Positions 42,857 through 50,832 of a DNA stretch of 64,000 bases are shown one piece after another. The notes below the pieces were generated by a model. It ran no database searches. It saw nothing but the letters and a program-made list of their open reading frames with translations, and had not been told where the DNA came from. The stretch is from NCBI RefSeq assembly GCF_036327755.1, contig NZ_CP109596.1:7192001-7256000 (forward strand), given 5' to 3'. The stretch is from Nocardia sp. NBC_01503 (GTDB lineage: Bacteria > Actinomycetota > Actinomycetes > Mycobacteriales > Mycobacteriaceae). Each line of letters opens with the position of its first letter. Positions within the stretch are counted from its first letter, which is position 1. A program made the position numbers and the translations under genes.

Positions 42857-43327
42857 CTATGCCCCGGCGGACATTTCGTGGAACCCCGTCGGTGTCTCGA
42901 TATGACTCACACCCCGGGAACCGTCCCGGCTCGCCTGCCCCGACCGCACCGCCGCCGGTGGCGCGAACCGGACCTCCGCCTGCCGTCCGGCGGTGACCAC
43001 GGTGGCCTCGCGTTCGCGGCCCCGCCCCTCGCAGATCCAGAGTTTGCCGAAGACCAGCACCTCCGGCCGACTCTGATCATCCAGGGTGACCTGGACATCA
43101 TCGCCGACGTACTCACCCCACACCGCCCACCAGGTGGCCTCCGGATCCTGCGGGATGGGACCACACGCCCCGACCGCCATATCGCTGTGCCCCTGCCATT
43201 CCCGCCACGGCTGGCCGCGGGTACCCGAACCGGTGTGCCTGGACGGGCGGATCCGGAAACGTTCGTCATCGGGCCGCCACTCCACCCGCAGCCCGGAAAC
43301 CGGTAGCACTATCTCATCGGATTGCAT
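42857..43327 (-). CDS. Hypothetical protein with Trp-rich core
   Basis: The 156-residue protein starts at ATG 43327 with a GGGAGTG ribosome site. It opens with MQSDEIVLPVSGLRVEWRPD and has a conserved-looking middle, ATWWAVWGEYVGDDVQVTLD and VLVFGKLWICEG, that suggests a small beta-barrel. No signal peptide or membrane helix is seen, and I recognise no family. The gene lies 43 bp downstream of a 52-codon membrane peptide gene on the same strand, so the pair may be an operon. It converges on the lipase remnant (8 bp between stops). Confidence 0.6.
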   Translation of the reverse strand: MQSDEIVLPVSGLRVEWRPDDERFRIRPSRHTGSGTRGQPWREWQGHSDMAVGACGPIPQDPEATWWAVWGEYVGDDVQVTLDDQSRPEVLVFGKLWICEGRGREREATVVTAGRQAEVRFAPPAAVRSGQASRDGSRGVSHIETPTGFHEMSAGA

Positions 43328-43370
43328 GTCACACTCCCGTCGAAAGCCCCTGCGGTGCGGTCGATATCGG

Positions 43371-43529
43371 CTAGCGGTACTGCATGACCAGCGTCAGCAG
43401 CGCGACCGCCGCAGCGCCGCAGCCACTCGCGAGTACCCCTAGGAAGAACTGCGTGCCGACGTAGGGCCGCCGATTCACACCGACTCGCTCGGTCGAGCTG
43501 TTGACGGAGATCTCCCGCATCAAGGTCAT
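43371..43529 (-). CDS. Small single-span membrane protein (52 residues)
   Basis: A short frame from ATG 43529 (or ATG 43520) to TAG 43371 encodes MTLMREISVNSSTERVGVN, then RRPYVGTQFFLGVLASGCG and AAAVALLTLVMQYR. The last 27 residues form one transmembrane helix preceded by a basic, polar N-terminus. No family is recognised. Codon use is normal, and it stands just before the gene starting at 43327, on the same strand. Short genes are hard to prove by eye; a real gene is more likely than not. Confidence 0.45.
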   Translation of the reverse strand: MTLMREISVNSSTERVGVNRRPYVGTQFFLGVLASGCGAAAVALLTLVMQYR

Positions 43530-43752
43530 AACCTTCGACTACCCACCTGCGCCTGTTATGAAACCGTGATGTCGAGAATGCGGCCCGTCGCGGGGTGATC
43601 ACCACCGCTCGATTCGCCGCCGGACGCGTCCGCCAGTGGTGCGGGGGGCTGCATCGATGTGGGGAAGGGCGGCTCTGCCACACCACGATCGACGCAGCCT
43701 CCGGCGCCACCGGGCCACACTCACAGCGACGAGCGAAAGCCATCGTAGCCTT

Positions 43753-43835
43753 ATCGATGCATATTCAATGCAGAATCTCGGGAATGAACAGTCAAGCGGC
43801 ACATACACGACCGCTGATCGATGCATCAACAATGC
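43753..43835. promoter_or_regulatory. Direct repeats in the promoter of the TIGR01777 gene
   Basis: The 336-bp gap 43530-43865 has no gene. It contains ATCGATGCATATTCAATGC (43753-43771) and ATCGATGCATCAACAATGC (43817-43835), identical except in a 4-bp window and 64 bp apart. Each includes GCAT-N5-ATGC. A weaker relative (12 of 16 positions from GATGC) occurs on the minus strand at 46167-46182, in front of the MerR/B12 gene. They may be operators of that regulator. Confidence 0.5.
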
Positions 43836-43865
43836 GTTCATGCCGAAGTCGACTACAGTCGGGAC

Positions 43866-45221
43866 ATGGGCATCGAGTGTTCGAGCGTCGTCTCCGCACC
43901 GCTGACCGAGGTCTTCGACTGGTTCACCCGGCCGGGCGCCTTCACCCGCCTCTCCCCGCCGTGGCAACCCATGACCCTGGTCCGCGAATCCGATTCACTC
44001 GCCGATGGCCGCGCCGTGCTGGGGCTGCCCGCCGGACTGCGCTGGGTCGCCCGGCACGATCCGGACGCCTTCGATCCCCCGCATCGATTCGTCGACCGGA
44101 TCGATGCCGACGGTCCCGCCTCACTACCGGCCGCACTCGCGATCCGCTGGCGGCACACCCACGAATTCGAGGCGGTCGACGATACGCACACCCGGGTCCG
44201 CGACCGGGTGGAGACGCCGGTGCCCGCGCGAGTTCTGCGCTCCACCTTCGACTACCGCTATCGCCAACTCGCCGCGGACCTGGCCGCGCATCGGACCGCG
44301 GCGCGCCATGGTTTTCCGCGCTCGACCATCGCGGTGACCGGCGCCACCGGTTTGGTGGGCACCGCGCTGACCGCGTTCCTGAGTACCGGCGGGCACACCG
44401 TGATCCGCCTGGTGCGGCACCCACCCCGCGATCCCGGTGAACGCCAATGGAATCCGGCCGACCCGGCACCGGACCTGCTCACCGGCGTCGATGCCGTCGT
44501 TCATCTCGCGGGCGCCTCGATCGCGGGCCGGTTCACCGAGCGGCATAAACGCCAGATCGCCGACTCCCGGATCGAACCCACCCGGGCGCTGGCCCAACTC
44601 GCCGCGCGCACAGGCATTTCCACCTTCGTCAGCGCCTCGGCCATCGGCTACTACGGCGATGACCGCGGCGATGAGACGCTGACCGAGGAGAGCGACCGCG
44701 GCGACGGATTCCTCGCCGATGTCGTCGCGGATTGGGAACAGGCCGCGGATCTCGCCGGAGGCCGGGTGGTCCGGGTGCGGACCGGGATCGTGCAGTCCCC
44801 CGCCGGCGGCACGCTGCGCCTGCTGCGACCGCTGTTCGCCCTGGGGCTGGGCGGGCGGATCGGCAATGGCAGGCAGTGGCTGTCCTGGATCGGAATCGAT
44901 GATCTCATCGACGTGTATCACCGTGCGCTCTGGGACGATTCGCTCTCCGGGGCGCTCAACGCCGTGGCGCCCGCACCGGTGCGCAACAGCGAATACACCC
45001 GGATGCTCGCAGCGATACTGCATCGCCCCGCCGTGCTGCCCGTGCCGGGCATCGGACCCGCGCTCCTGCTGGGCAGGCAGGGCGCACGCGAACTCGCCCT
45101 GGCCAGCCAGCGGGTCGTTCCGGCCCGCCTGCACGCGGCCGGTCATGAATTCCGGACTCCCGATTTGGCATCGGCGCTGCGACATGTGCTGGGCCGCACG
45201 GACTCCCGCGCCGGGATCTAG
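43866..45221 (+). CDS. TIGR01777 family epimerase with N-terminal SRPBCC domain
   Basis: The 451-residue protein starts at ATG 43866. Residues 1-145 are an SRPBCC/polyketide-cyclase-like domain (VSAPLTEVFDWFTRPGAF near 8-25), and residues 155-440 an extended SDR epimerase with VTGATGLVGTALTAFL, VVHLAGASIAGRF and SASAIGYYGDD, which mark TIGR01777 (YfcH-like). The catalytic Tyr is within IGYYG. The function is unknown, but this family is often linked to LitR/CarH light-responsive regulons together with photolyases. It converges on the MerR/B12 gene and their ends overlap by 4 bp. Confidence 0.85.
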   Translation: MGIECSSVVSAPLTEVFDWFTRPGAFTRLSPPWQPMTLVRESDSLADGRAVLGLPAGLRWVARHDPDAFDPPHRFVDRIDADGPASLPAALAIRWRHTHEFEAVDDTHTRVRDRVETPVPARVLRSTFDYRYRQLAADLAAHRTAARHGFPRSTIAVTGATGLVGTALTAFLSTGGHTVIRLVRHPPRDPGERQWNPADPAPDLLTGVDAVVHLAGASIAGRFTERHKRQIADSRIEPTRALAQLAARTGISTFVSASAIGYYGDDRGDETLTEESDRGDGFLADVVADWEQAADLAGGRVVRVRTGIVQSPAGGTLRLLRPLFALGLGGRIGNGRQWLSWIGIDDLIDVYHRALWDDSLSGALNAVAPAPVRNSEYTRMLAAILHRPAVLPVPGIGPALLLGRQGARELALASQRVVPARLHAAGHEFRTPDLASALRHVLGRTDSRAGI

Positions 45222-46066
45222 GTCAACCGCCGAACGGCGTCCAGCAGACTGGTCACCCGAATCGCCGCCTCGGGCAGGATCACCTCGGCCCAGCCCGGGC
45301 CGCCGACATGGACCCGGGCACCGCCCGCCAGCCCGACCCGCACCACCGAGGTCAGCGCCGTGGACTCCTGCTGTGACCACAGCACCACCGCCACCGGTTC
45401 CTCGAATCGCCGCAGGGTGTCCGCCAGCGCGTCGGTCGGCACATCCGGTCCCAGGGTGTGCGCGCCGACGCCGCGCTCGGCCAGGGCCGCCCGCAAGGCC
45501 TCCAATGGCAGCGAATGCGCTTCACCGCGGGTGCAGGCCAGCACCACGCGCGGTGAAACCTCGCTCGGCGGCGGCGGATTCGTGCGATGCAGCGCCGACA
45601 TCACACACCAGGACAGAAAGTGCTCGACATCGATACAGCCCTCACCCGCGCCCTGGCGCGCCACAATCTCCGCGAAAGCCGGGCGGCACAACTCATCCCA
45701 GGTGCCGATGACGCCGAAGTCGCGCAGATGCGCGATCAGCAGGCGTGAGGTCGCCGCCGTATCGAGCGCGAAGGCGGCCTCCAGCAAGGGCCGGTACTCG
45801 CCGCGAATCACACTGCCCGCCCGAATGAGTCCGGCCGCGCCCGCCGGGGTCGCACCCGCCTTGATCAACGCGTGCATACGCTCGAGCAGTGCGATATCGG
45901 CCTCGGAGTAGAGGCGATGCCGGCCCGGCTGATGCGCCGCCGGACCGATTCCATAGCGCTGATTCCAACTCCGGAGGGTGGCCGCCGGAATGCCGAGGCG
46001 TTCGGCCACGACACGCACCGGATAGCCCTGCCCGGTGTCGGCGGTGGATTCGGAGCGCGCGGTCAT
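45218..46066 (-). CDS. MerR-type regulator with B12-binding domain (LitR/CarH-like)
   Basis: The 282-residue protein starts at ATG 46066. Residues 15-80 form a MerR winged helix (VRVVAERLGIPAATLRSWNQ, then RYGI and HRLYSEADI). Residues about 95-160 are the helical cap with EH at 148-149, and residues 170-280 a cobalamin-binding Rossmann domain with GEAHSLP (181-187), where His184 would be the lower cobalt ligand. Such regulators bind adenosylcobalamin and lose DNA when light breaks the Co-C bond, controlling carotenoid or photolyase genes. Neither is next to it here, but the TIGR01777 gene is. Light response is inference. Confidence 0.82.
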   Translation of the reverse strand: MTARSESTADTGQGYPVRVVAERLGIPAATLRSWNQRYGIGPAAHQPGRHRLYSEADIALLERMHALIKAGATPAGAAGLIRAGSVIRGEYRPLLEAAFALDTAATSRLLIAHLRDFGVIGTWDELCRPAFAEIVARQGAGEGCIDVEHFLSWCVMSALHRTNPPPPSEVSPRVVLACTRGEAHSLPLEALRAALAERGVGAHTLGPDVPTDALADTLRRFEEPVAVVLWSQQESTALTSVVRVGLAGGARVHVGGPGWAEVILPEAAIRVTSLLDAVRRLT

Positions 46067-46166
46067 TTGCCCATTCTGCCTGGCACACCGCGCGCTAACG
46101 CACTCCGCCCCGCGGCGACTTCGGGTCCGCCCGGGCGTGGCGTCCGATCCGCTTATCGGCAATATT

Positions 46167-46182
46167 GAATCGAATGCGCATC
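46167..46182. promoter_or_regulatory. Candidate operator in the merR promoter
   Basis: On the minus strand this reads GATGCGCATTCGATTC, matching GATGCATATTCAATGC of the repeats at 43753 and 43817 at 12 of 16 positions. It is 100 bp upstream of the MerR/B12 start and about 90 bp upstream of the gene at 46269. It may be an autoregulatory site; the similarity is modest. Confidence 0.3.
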
Positions 46183-46268
46183 GTTTGTGTAATATCGCTC
46201 CACGAAATCGTCCGGCGCCGATATCTGGCCGGTCGGAGCAAGTACCGCATTTCTCCTGATTCCGACAA

Positions 46269-46976
46269 ATGTCGCAAAATACGAGGGACGCCTTGACTCA
46301 ATCCGACGAAATGCCGCTTTCCTTTCCGCCAGCCGAGCCGCCACCATTTCCCGACGAGCAGCCACCGAAGCAGCGGCTCTCCCGACGCAAATTAGCCGCC
46401 ATCGCCGGCATCCTGCCCCTGAGCGCGGTCGCCGTCGGCTCCACACTCCTGACTCGAAACGACGACGATCCCCACCCCGCCGCCGCTCAGACCAGCACCA
46501 CCGGCACCAAAGTCGGCGCCGCGCCGACCGCGAGCACCATACCGACCATGACCGAACCCCCGGCCGGACTCGCACCCGAGATATCCCGGATCGGCTCCCG
46601 CCATATCGCCGCATTGCACGCCATTCACAACTATTTGAATCACATATCGACCTACGATCCACAATCACTCGACAGCTATTTCGCCGGGGCGGCCGAATCG
46701 ACCACGGGCGCGTGCCGGCAACAACTCCTCGACACCCATAACGCGACCCGCGAATACCTGCTCGCCACCAATAGCAGCAGCCAGGTCATCGAATTCAATT
46801 GCGGACTGCGGGCGATAACCGGCACCACCGCGCTCGGCGTCGGCTACGTCAAGAAATCCACCGCCAACGACCTCACCCCCGACCCGGCGGTCTCCCTCTT
46901 CGCCTCGGTGGTCACCGCCGAGGAGCAGCCCGATGGCCGCTGGCTCATCAGCGACGTCAAGCACATCTCGACCTAG
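46269..46976 (+). CDS. Single-span membrane protein of unknown function (Mce-associated-like)
   Basis: The 235-residue frame begins at ATG 46269; an in-frame TTG at 46293 has a better ribosome site (GAGGGA). A Pro-rich cytoplasmic part (PPAEPPPFPDEQPPKQ) leads to one transmembrane helix (LAAIAGILPLSAVAVGSTLL) and an extracytoplasmic domain of about 160 residues with two cysteines (GACRQQ, NCGLR), probably a disulphide. The C-terminal beta-rich part with DGRWLISDVKHI is like that of Mce-associated and related NTF2-like proteins. It is divergent from the MerR gene. Function unknown. Confidence 0.65.
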   Translation: MSQNTRDALTQSDEMPLSFPPAEPPPFPDEQPPKQRLSRRKLAAIAGILPLSAVAVGSTLLTRNDDDPHPAAAQTSTTGTKVGAAPTASTIPTMTEPPAGLAPEISRIGSRHIAALHAIHNYLNHISTYDPQSLDSYFAGAAESTTGACRQQLLDTHNATREYLLATNSSSQVIEFNCGLRAITGTTALGVGYVKKSTANDLTPDPAVSLFASVVTAEEQPDGRWLISDVKHIST

Positions 46977-46993
46977 CTTGACGGCCAATGTAG

Positions 46994-47005
46994 TTAGGTG
47001 CCATA
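46994..47005 (+). promoter_or_regulatory. MarR operator 1
   Basis: TTAGG-TG-CCATA within TAGTTAGGTGCCATATTACC, ending 9 bp before the marR start. It is an imperfect version of the inverted repeat at 47578-47589 and the flanking TAG is the same. Confidence 0.5.
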
Positions 47006-47013
47006 TTACCTTC

Positions 47014-47538
47014 ATGGCACCGGATCCGGACCCGCAGGCGGCCCCCACGCCGACACAGGCGCGGACGCAGCTGCGCCGCTACGGACTGGAGTCGGAGATC
47101 GACCCCCGGGCGGTGCTGGTCGCGGTGCGGCTGCTGGCCGCCGGGACCGAACTCGGCCAGGCGACCGAGGCACACTTCGCCCGGTTCGGGCTCTCCACCG
47201 GACGCTATCGACTGCTGGCGGATCTGGAGGATGCCGGGGGCGAGAAGTCACCGTCCCAACTCGCGGCGGGCCTCGGGGTAACGCGCGCAACGGTAACCGG
47301 GCTGATCGACGGTCTGGAACAACAGGGGCTGGTCTGCCGGCGCGCATCGGCGCAGGACGGTCGCGCCGTGGTGGTGGTACTCACCGCGCGCGGCGCCCGG
47401 CAACTGCGCGATATGGCGCCCGAACACTTCGGCCGCCTGCAGTCCATGGTCGCCCCGCTGACCCCCGCGGAGCGCACCACCTTCCTCGATCTACTCGAAC
47501 GCATCCGCCAAGGTATGCGCGCACTCACCGCGGACTGA
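47014..47538 (+). CDS. MarR-family transcriptional regulator
   Basis: The 174-residue protein starts at ATG 47014. It has the MarR winged helix (GRYRLLADLEDAGGEKSPSQ, then LAAGLGVTRATVTGLIDGLEQ and the wing DGRAVVVVLTARG) flanked by dimerisation helices. Repeats TTAGG-N2-CC-A lie right before it and between it and the next gene, so it most likely autoregulates and controls the DUF6069/NmrA pair. MarR proteins of this kind often sense oxidants or phenolics. The plus-strand frame to 46933 overlaps the preceding gene and is not used. Confidence 0.87.
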   Translation: MAPDPDPQAAPTPTQARTQLRRYGLESEIDPRAVLVAVRLLAAGTELGQATEAHFARFGLSTGRYRLLADLEDAGGEKSPSQLAAGLGVTRATVTGLIDGLEQQGLVCRRASAQDGRAVVVVLTARGARQLRDMAPEHFGRLQSMVAPLTPAERTTFLDLLERIRQGMRALTAD

Positions 47539-47577
47539 CCGACAGATCGCATCCCGCGATTCATTTTGCCCATATAG

Positions 47578-47589
47578 TTAGGCACCTAA
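47578..47589 (+). promoter_or_regulatory. MarR operator 2
   Basis: TTAGG-CA-CCTAA (47578-47589) is a clean inverted repeat preceded by TATAG, 9 bp before the gene at 47599. The shared 8-mer TAGTTAGG links it to operator 1. Confidence 0.6.
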
Positions 47590-47598
47590 TCAGATCAG

Positions 47599-48012
47599 AT
47601 GAGCGCGCCAACCACTCCGAACCGATTCGTACTGTGGCGAGAGGTCCTGTTCGCCTACCTCGCCCCGGCGGTCTGCGCGGGCGCGGGCGGCCTGGTCACG
47701 GCCCAGCCGAGCCTGCTGCTCGCGGCGGCGACCTCGATCGCCGGGACCTCCGCCCTGGTCGCCCTCCTGCTCGGAGCGTGGCTGCGGCACAACGGATCCC
47801 ACCACGATCGACTGCTTCGCTTCGGACCGGTCACGCTCGCGGCGGGCTTCGGCCTCACCGCGGGCACCCTCGCCGCGGTGACCGCCCAACTTCTCACCGC
47901 CACAACGACATTGCCCGACCGTCTGCGCCTCGACCTGCCGATCGCGGCCGCACTGGCCGCGACCATCCTCACCTGGCGGTGGCGCACAACCCAGCGAAAG
48001 GCCCTCGCATGA
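47599..48012 (+). CDS. DUF6069-like four-helix membrane protein
   Basis: The 137-residue protein starts at ATG 47599. Four hydrophobic segments (about residues 16-37, 42-62, 75-98 and 108-125) give a compact membrane protein of the type often placed in DUF6069. No transport motif is seen. It overlaps the NmrA-like gene by 4 bp (ATGA) and lies 60 bp after marR with a MarR-like operator in the gap, so it is part of a MarR-controlled pair. Confidence 0.7.
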   Translation: MSAPTTPNRFVLWREVLFAYLAPAVCAGAGGLVTAQPSLLLAAATSIAGTSALVALLLGAWLRHNGSHHDRLLRFGPVTLAAGFGLTAGTLAAVTAQLLTATTTLPDRLRLDLPIAAALAATILTWRWRTTQRKALA

Positions 48013-48896
48013 TCGTCATCATGGGAGCCACCGGCGCGACCGGTGGTGCGCTGCTGACCCGCCTGATCGACCTCGGAGTGCCGTGCCGGGCATTGAGCCG
48101 TCATCCGGACCGGTTGCGCACCGACATATCCCGGACTCCCGATGTCGAGATCCACTATGCCGACGCCGCGGATTCCGATTCGCTGCGGGCGGTCTTCGAC
48201 GGGGCGACCCAGCTCTTCCTCACCATGCCCAACAGTCCGGATCAGGTCGCGCTCGAAACCCGGGTGATCGAAGCCGCCGCGGATCGCGGTATCGAGCACA
48301 TCGTCAAACTCTCCGCGCCGACGGCCGCGCCGGATTCACCGGTGGCGATCGCACGCTGGCATTGCGAGATCGAACAGGTACTGCGAGCCTCCGGGATCGC
48401 GCATACCGTACTGCGCCCGTACGCGTTCATGCAGAAGCTGGCGCTTCTCGGTCGCGAGGTGGCCACGCGCGGCGCGATCGTGGGCACCATGGGGTCGGCC
48501 GCCTGCAACTACATCGACTGCCGCGATATCGCCGATGTCGCGGCGGCGGCGCTCACCCGGCCCGACATCGCCGGGGGCACATACACTCTCACCGGGTCCA
48601 GGACATTCGGCTATCCGGAGCTGGCCGTCCTGCTGAGCGAGCTGTTGAATACTCCGATCGAGTACATCGACCTGCCGCCCACCGCCTTCCGCGAATACCT
48701 GATCGAGCGATCACACCTGCCGCACTGGCTGGCCGATCACCTCACCGAGATCCAGCGGCTGGCCGTCGAACATCCGGAGCGGCCCACCGACACCGTCGCC
48801 CGCATCCTCGGCCGACCCCCGCGCACGCTGGAGTCGTTCCTGACCGAAAACCTCGGCGCCTTCCGGCAATCCACCGCGGCGACGGAACAGCGGTAA
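48009..48896 (+). CDS. NmrA-like NAD(P)H-binding oxidoreductase
   Basis: The 295-residue protein starts at ATG 48009. Its first strand and loop MIVIMGATGATGGALLTRL contains the atypical-SDR motif GATGATG. Later parts, HIVKLSAPTAAPDSP, VLRPYAFMQKL and NYIDCRDIADVAAAAL, match the NmrA/HSCARG-type family of NADPH sensors or quinone reductases (QOR2-like). The catalytic Tyr-x-x-x-Lys of classical SDRs is missing. With a MarR regulator in front, a redox or quinone stress response is plausible; this is inference. Confidence 0.82.
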   Translation: MIVIMGATGATGGALLTRLIDLGVPCRALSRHPDRLRTDISRTPDVEIHYADAADSDSLRAVFDGATQLFLTMPNSPDQVALETRVIEAAADRGIEHIVKLSAPTAAPDSPVAIARWHCEIEQVLRASGIAHTVLRPYAFMQKLALLGREVATRGAIVGTMGSAACNYIDCRDIADVAAAALTRPDIAGGTYTLTGSRTFGYPELAVLLSELLNTPIEYIDLPPTAFREYLIERSHLPHWLADHLTEIQRLAVEHPERPTDTVARILGRPPRTLESFLTENLGAFRQSTAATEQR

Positions 48897-48973
48897 CGCC
48901 CCTGCGGCCGCCGGACAACCCTTTCGACAGCTTGGTCGTCCGGCCGCCACCGAATTCGCCGCGCCGTCAGGAC

Positions 48974-49681
48974 CTATCGGACAACGCACCCCCGGCGCAC
49001 CGGGAGACCACGGTCGGCCAGTGCGGCGAGCATGGCCTGCCCCCGCTGTGCGCCGACCGTCGACGAGGTACCCGCCAAGGCCGGAACATAGGTCGCCGCA
49101 CCGACTATCGATTCGGCGACCAGGGACCAGAAGCGGCGCACATCCAATCCGGCGCAGCGCAGCATGGCCTCCTGCACCAGCAGCAGGGCCGGTTCGCAGC
49201 GATGCGCCAGCCAGACGTACAGCGCGGGTTCGCAGGGCAGCGCGACGATTCCGGGTTCACCGGTCAGGCGGTCGCCGTCGACCACGCGAATCGTGGTGTC
49301 CGCCAAGCCCGCCCAGTCGATACCGCCGTCATTGTCGGTATGCACCCAGAGGTTCTCCAGGCCCGGATCCCAGGCGCGGCCCTCGGCGACCACCATGGCC
49401 ATGACGCGACCCACGACCGCGTGGATCAACGCGGTGGCCACCACCTCGGCGGCGATCTGCGGATTGCTCATCTCGGCGGCGTGCCGGCGGTACATCATCT
49501 CGATGCGGCCCTCACGAATACCGTCGGCCAGCCGCCACCAGCGTCGTTTGCCCTGTTCATGCATGGCGGCGACGGCGTATACGCGCGGATGCTCGGGTTG
49601 CAGCGCGCGCAGCCGGGCGCTGGCCCTGCCGAAGGCGATCCTGGAATCGCGAGGCGGGCACACTGTTACGGGTTCGAGCAT
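48974..49681 (-). CDS. FhuF-like ferric-siderophore reductase-related protein
   Basis: The 235-residue protein starts at ATG 49681 with a strong GGAGGTTCG site. Placement beside an iron box and siderophore permeases, plus an internal helix AAEMSNPQIAAEVVATALIH and the C-terminal RRGCVVR, resemble the FhuF/IucA-C-terminal family, whose members carry a CC-x10-CxxC [2Fe-2S] site at the end (usually RRGCCLYY). Here only one of the final cysteines is present, so an intact cluster is doubtful. It may bind siderophore rather than reduce it. Divergent from the permease gene; the iron box can serve both. Confidence 0.55.
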   Translation of the reverse strand: MLEPVTVCPPRDSRIAFGRASARLRALQPEHPRVYAVAAMHEQGKRRWWRLADGIREGRIEMMYRRHAAEMSNPQIAAEVVATALIHAVVGRVMAMVVAEGRAWDPGLENLWVHTDNDGGIDWAGLADTTIRVVDGDRLTGEPGIVALPCEPALYVWLAHRCEPALLLVQEAMLRCAGLDVRRFWSLVAESIVGAATYVPALAGTSSTVGAQRGQAMLAALADRGLPVRRGCVVR

Positions 49682-49735
49682 CGAACCTCCTCAATCATCG
49701 GTATTCCGGCCACTGTGAACGCAACGAGAACGAAG

Positions 49736-49754
49736 ATAGGTTAGGCTTACCAAG
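49736..49754. promoter_or_regulatory. IdeR/DtxR iron box
   Basis: ATAGGTTAGGCTTACCAAG matches TWAGGTWAGSCTWACCTWA at 16 of 19 positions. It is 41 bp upstream of the first permease start and 55 bp upstream of the FhuF-like gene, the right place for iron-dependent repression of both. Confidence 0.75.
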
Positions 49755-49794
49755 CTAACGAGAGCAATCAACACCACAGGAGTAGTTCGTCACC

Positions 49795-50832
49795 GTGCCC
49801 GCCGTAGTCACCACCAGGCGGCGACGTCTGTCCGGACTCCTCCTACTCACCACGCTCCTGGGTTGTGCCGTGCTCGCGAGCATTGCGTTCGGCTCACGAG
49901 CGATACCGCTCCCCGCGGTATTCGACGCACTGACCTGTCCGGGCGGGTTTCCACTGTCCTGCCCGGCCGACGGATCGACCGCGCGGATCGTGCGCGAATT
50001 ACGCCTGCCCCGAACCGGACTCGCCCTGATCACGGGTCTGGCGCTCGGGATGGCAGGCGCACTCATCCAGGGCTATACCCGAAATCCACTCGCTGACGCG
50101 GGCTTGGTCGGAATCAATGCCGGGGCCGCGTTCCTGGCGGCACTGAGCATCCACCTCTTCGCGCTCACCGCGACGACGCAGTACATCTGGTTCGCCTTCG
50201 CGGGCGCGCTCATCGCGGGCATCGTCGTCTTCGGGGTCTCCTCGATCGGCGGCGGTAAGGCCAGCCCGCTGAGCCTCGTGCTTGCCGGGGCCGCCGTAAC
50301 CGCGTTCCTGCAGGCCATGACCAATGTCGTGGTATTGCTGGACCAGAACGCGCTGAACACGGTGCGCTACTGGGTGGTCGGCGATGTCGCCGGACACGAT
50401 GCGACGGTCTGCTGGCAGATACTGCCCTTCCTGGCGCTGGGCGCGGCCTTGGCATTGGCCGCCGCACCCGGCCTCAACCTGCTCGGACTCGGCGATGATG
50501 TGGCCCGCGGACTCGGGGTGAATCTCAGCCGCAGCCGGGCACTGGGGCTGGCAGCGGTCGTACTGCTCGCGGGCGCGGCCACCGCCGCCGTGGGCCCGAT
50601 CGCCTTCCTCGGGCTGATCGTGCCGCATCTCGCCCGCTCCATTACCGGCCCGGATTACCGCTGGCTGCTGCCCTATTCGGGGCTGCTCGGGGCGATCACC
50701 CTGCTGCTCGCCGATACCGTGGGCCGAATCGTCGCCCGGCCCGGCGAAATCCAGGTCGGAATCACGCTCGCCGCGTTCGGCGCACCGTTCTTCATCCTGT
50801 TGGTCCGTCGCCGAAAGCTGGTGAGCCTGTGA
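49795..50832 (+). CDS. Iron-siderophore ABC transporter permease (FecCD family), subunit 1
   Basis: The 345-residue permease has about nine to ten membrane helices and the FecCD signatures: RELRLPRTGLALITGLALGMAGALIQ (split at LALI), the NPLADAGLVGINAGAAFL block, and the cytoplasmic coupling loop with GLNLLGLGDDVARGLGVNL and GPIAFLGLIVPHLAR. It starts at GTG 49795, has an IdeR box in its promoter and overlaps subunit 2 (GTGA). It forms the transmembrane channel for ferric siderophores together with the next gene. No binding-protein gene accompanies it. Confidence 0.9.
   Translation: MPAVVTTRRRRLSGLLLLTTLLGCAVLASIAFGSRAIPLPAVFDALTCPGGFPLSCPADGSTARIVRELRLPRTGLALITGLALGMAGALIQGYTRNPLADAGLVGINAGAAFLAALSIHLFALTATTQYIWFAFAGALIAGIVVFGVSSIGGGKASPLSLVLAGAAVTAFLQAMTNVVVLLDQNALNTVRYWVVGDVAGHDATVCWQILPFLALGAALALAAAPGLNLLGLGDDVARGLGVNLSRSRALGLAAVVLLAGAATAAVGPIAFLGLIVPHLARSITGPDYRWLLPYSGLLGAITLLLADTVGRIVARPGEIQVGITLAAFGAPFFILLVRRRKLVSL

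Noticed and set aside
42857..43306. Plus-strand continuation of the lipase frame to 43306
   Set aside because: After 42760 the frame reads Arg/Pro-rich shadow of the minus-strand gene; the lipase end is in another frame and stops at 42848.
46998..48008. N-terminal extension of the NmrA-like frame through marR and DUF6069
   Set aside because: It overlaps two real genes in other frames; the SDR motif begins right after ATG 48009.
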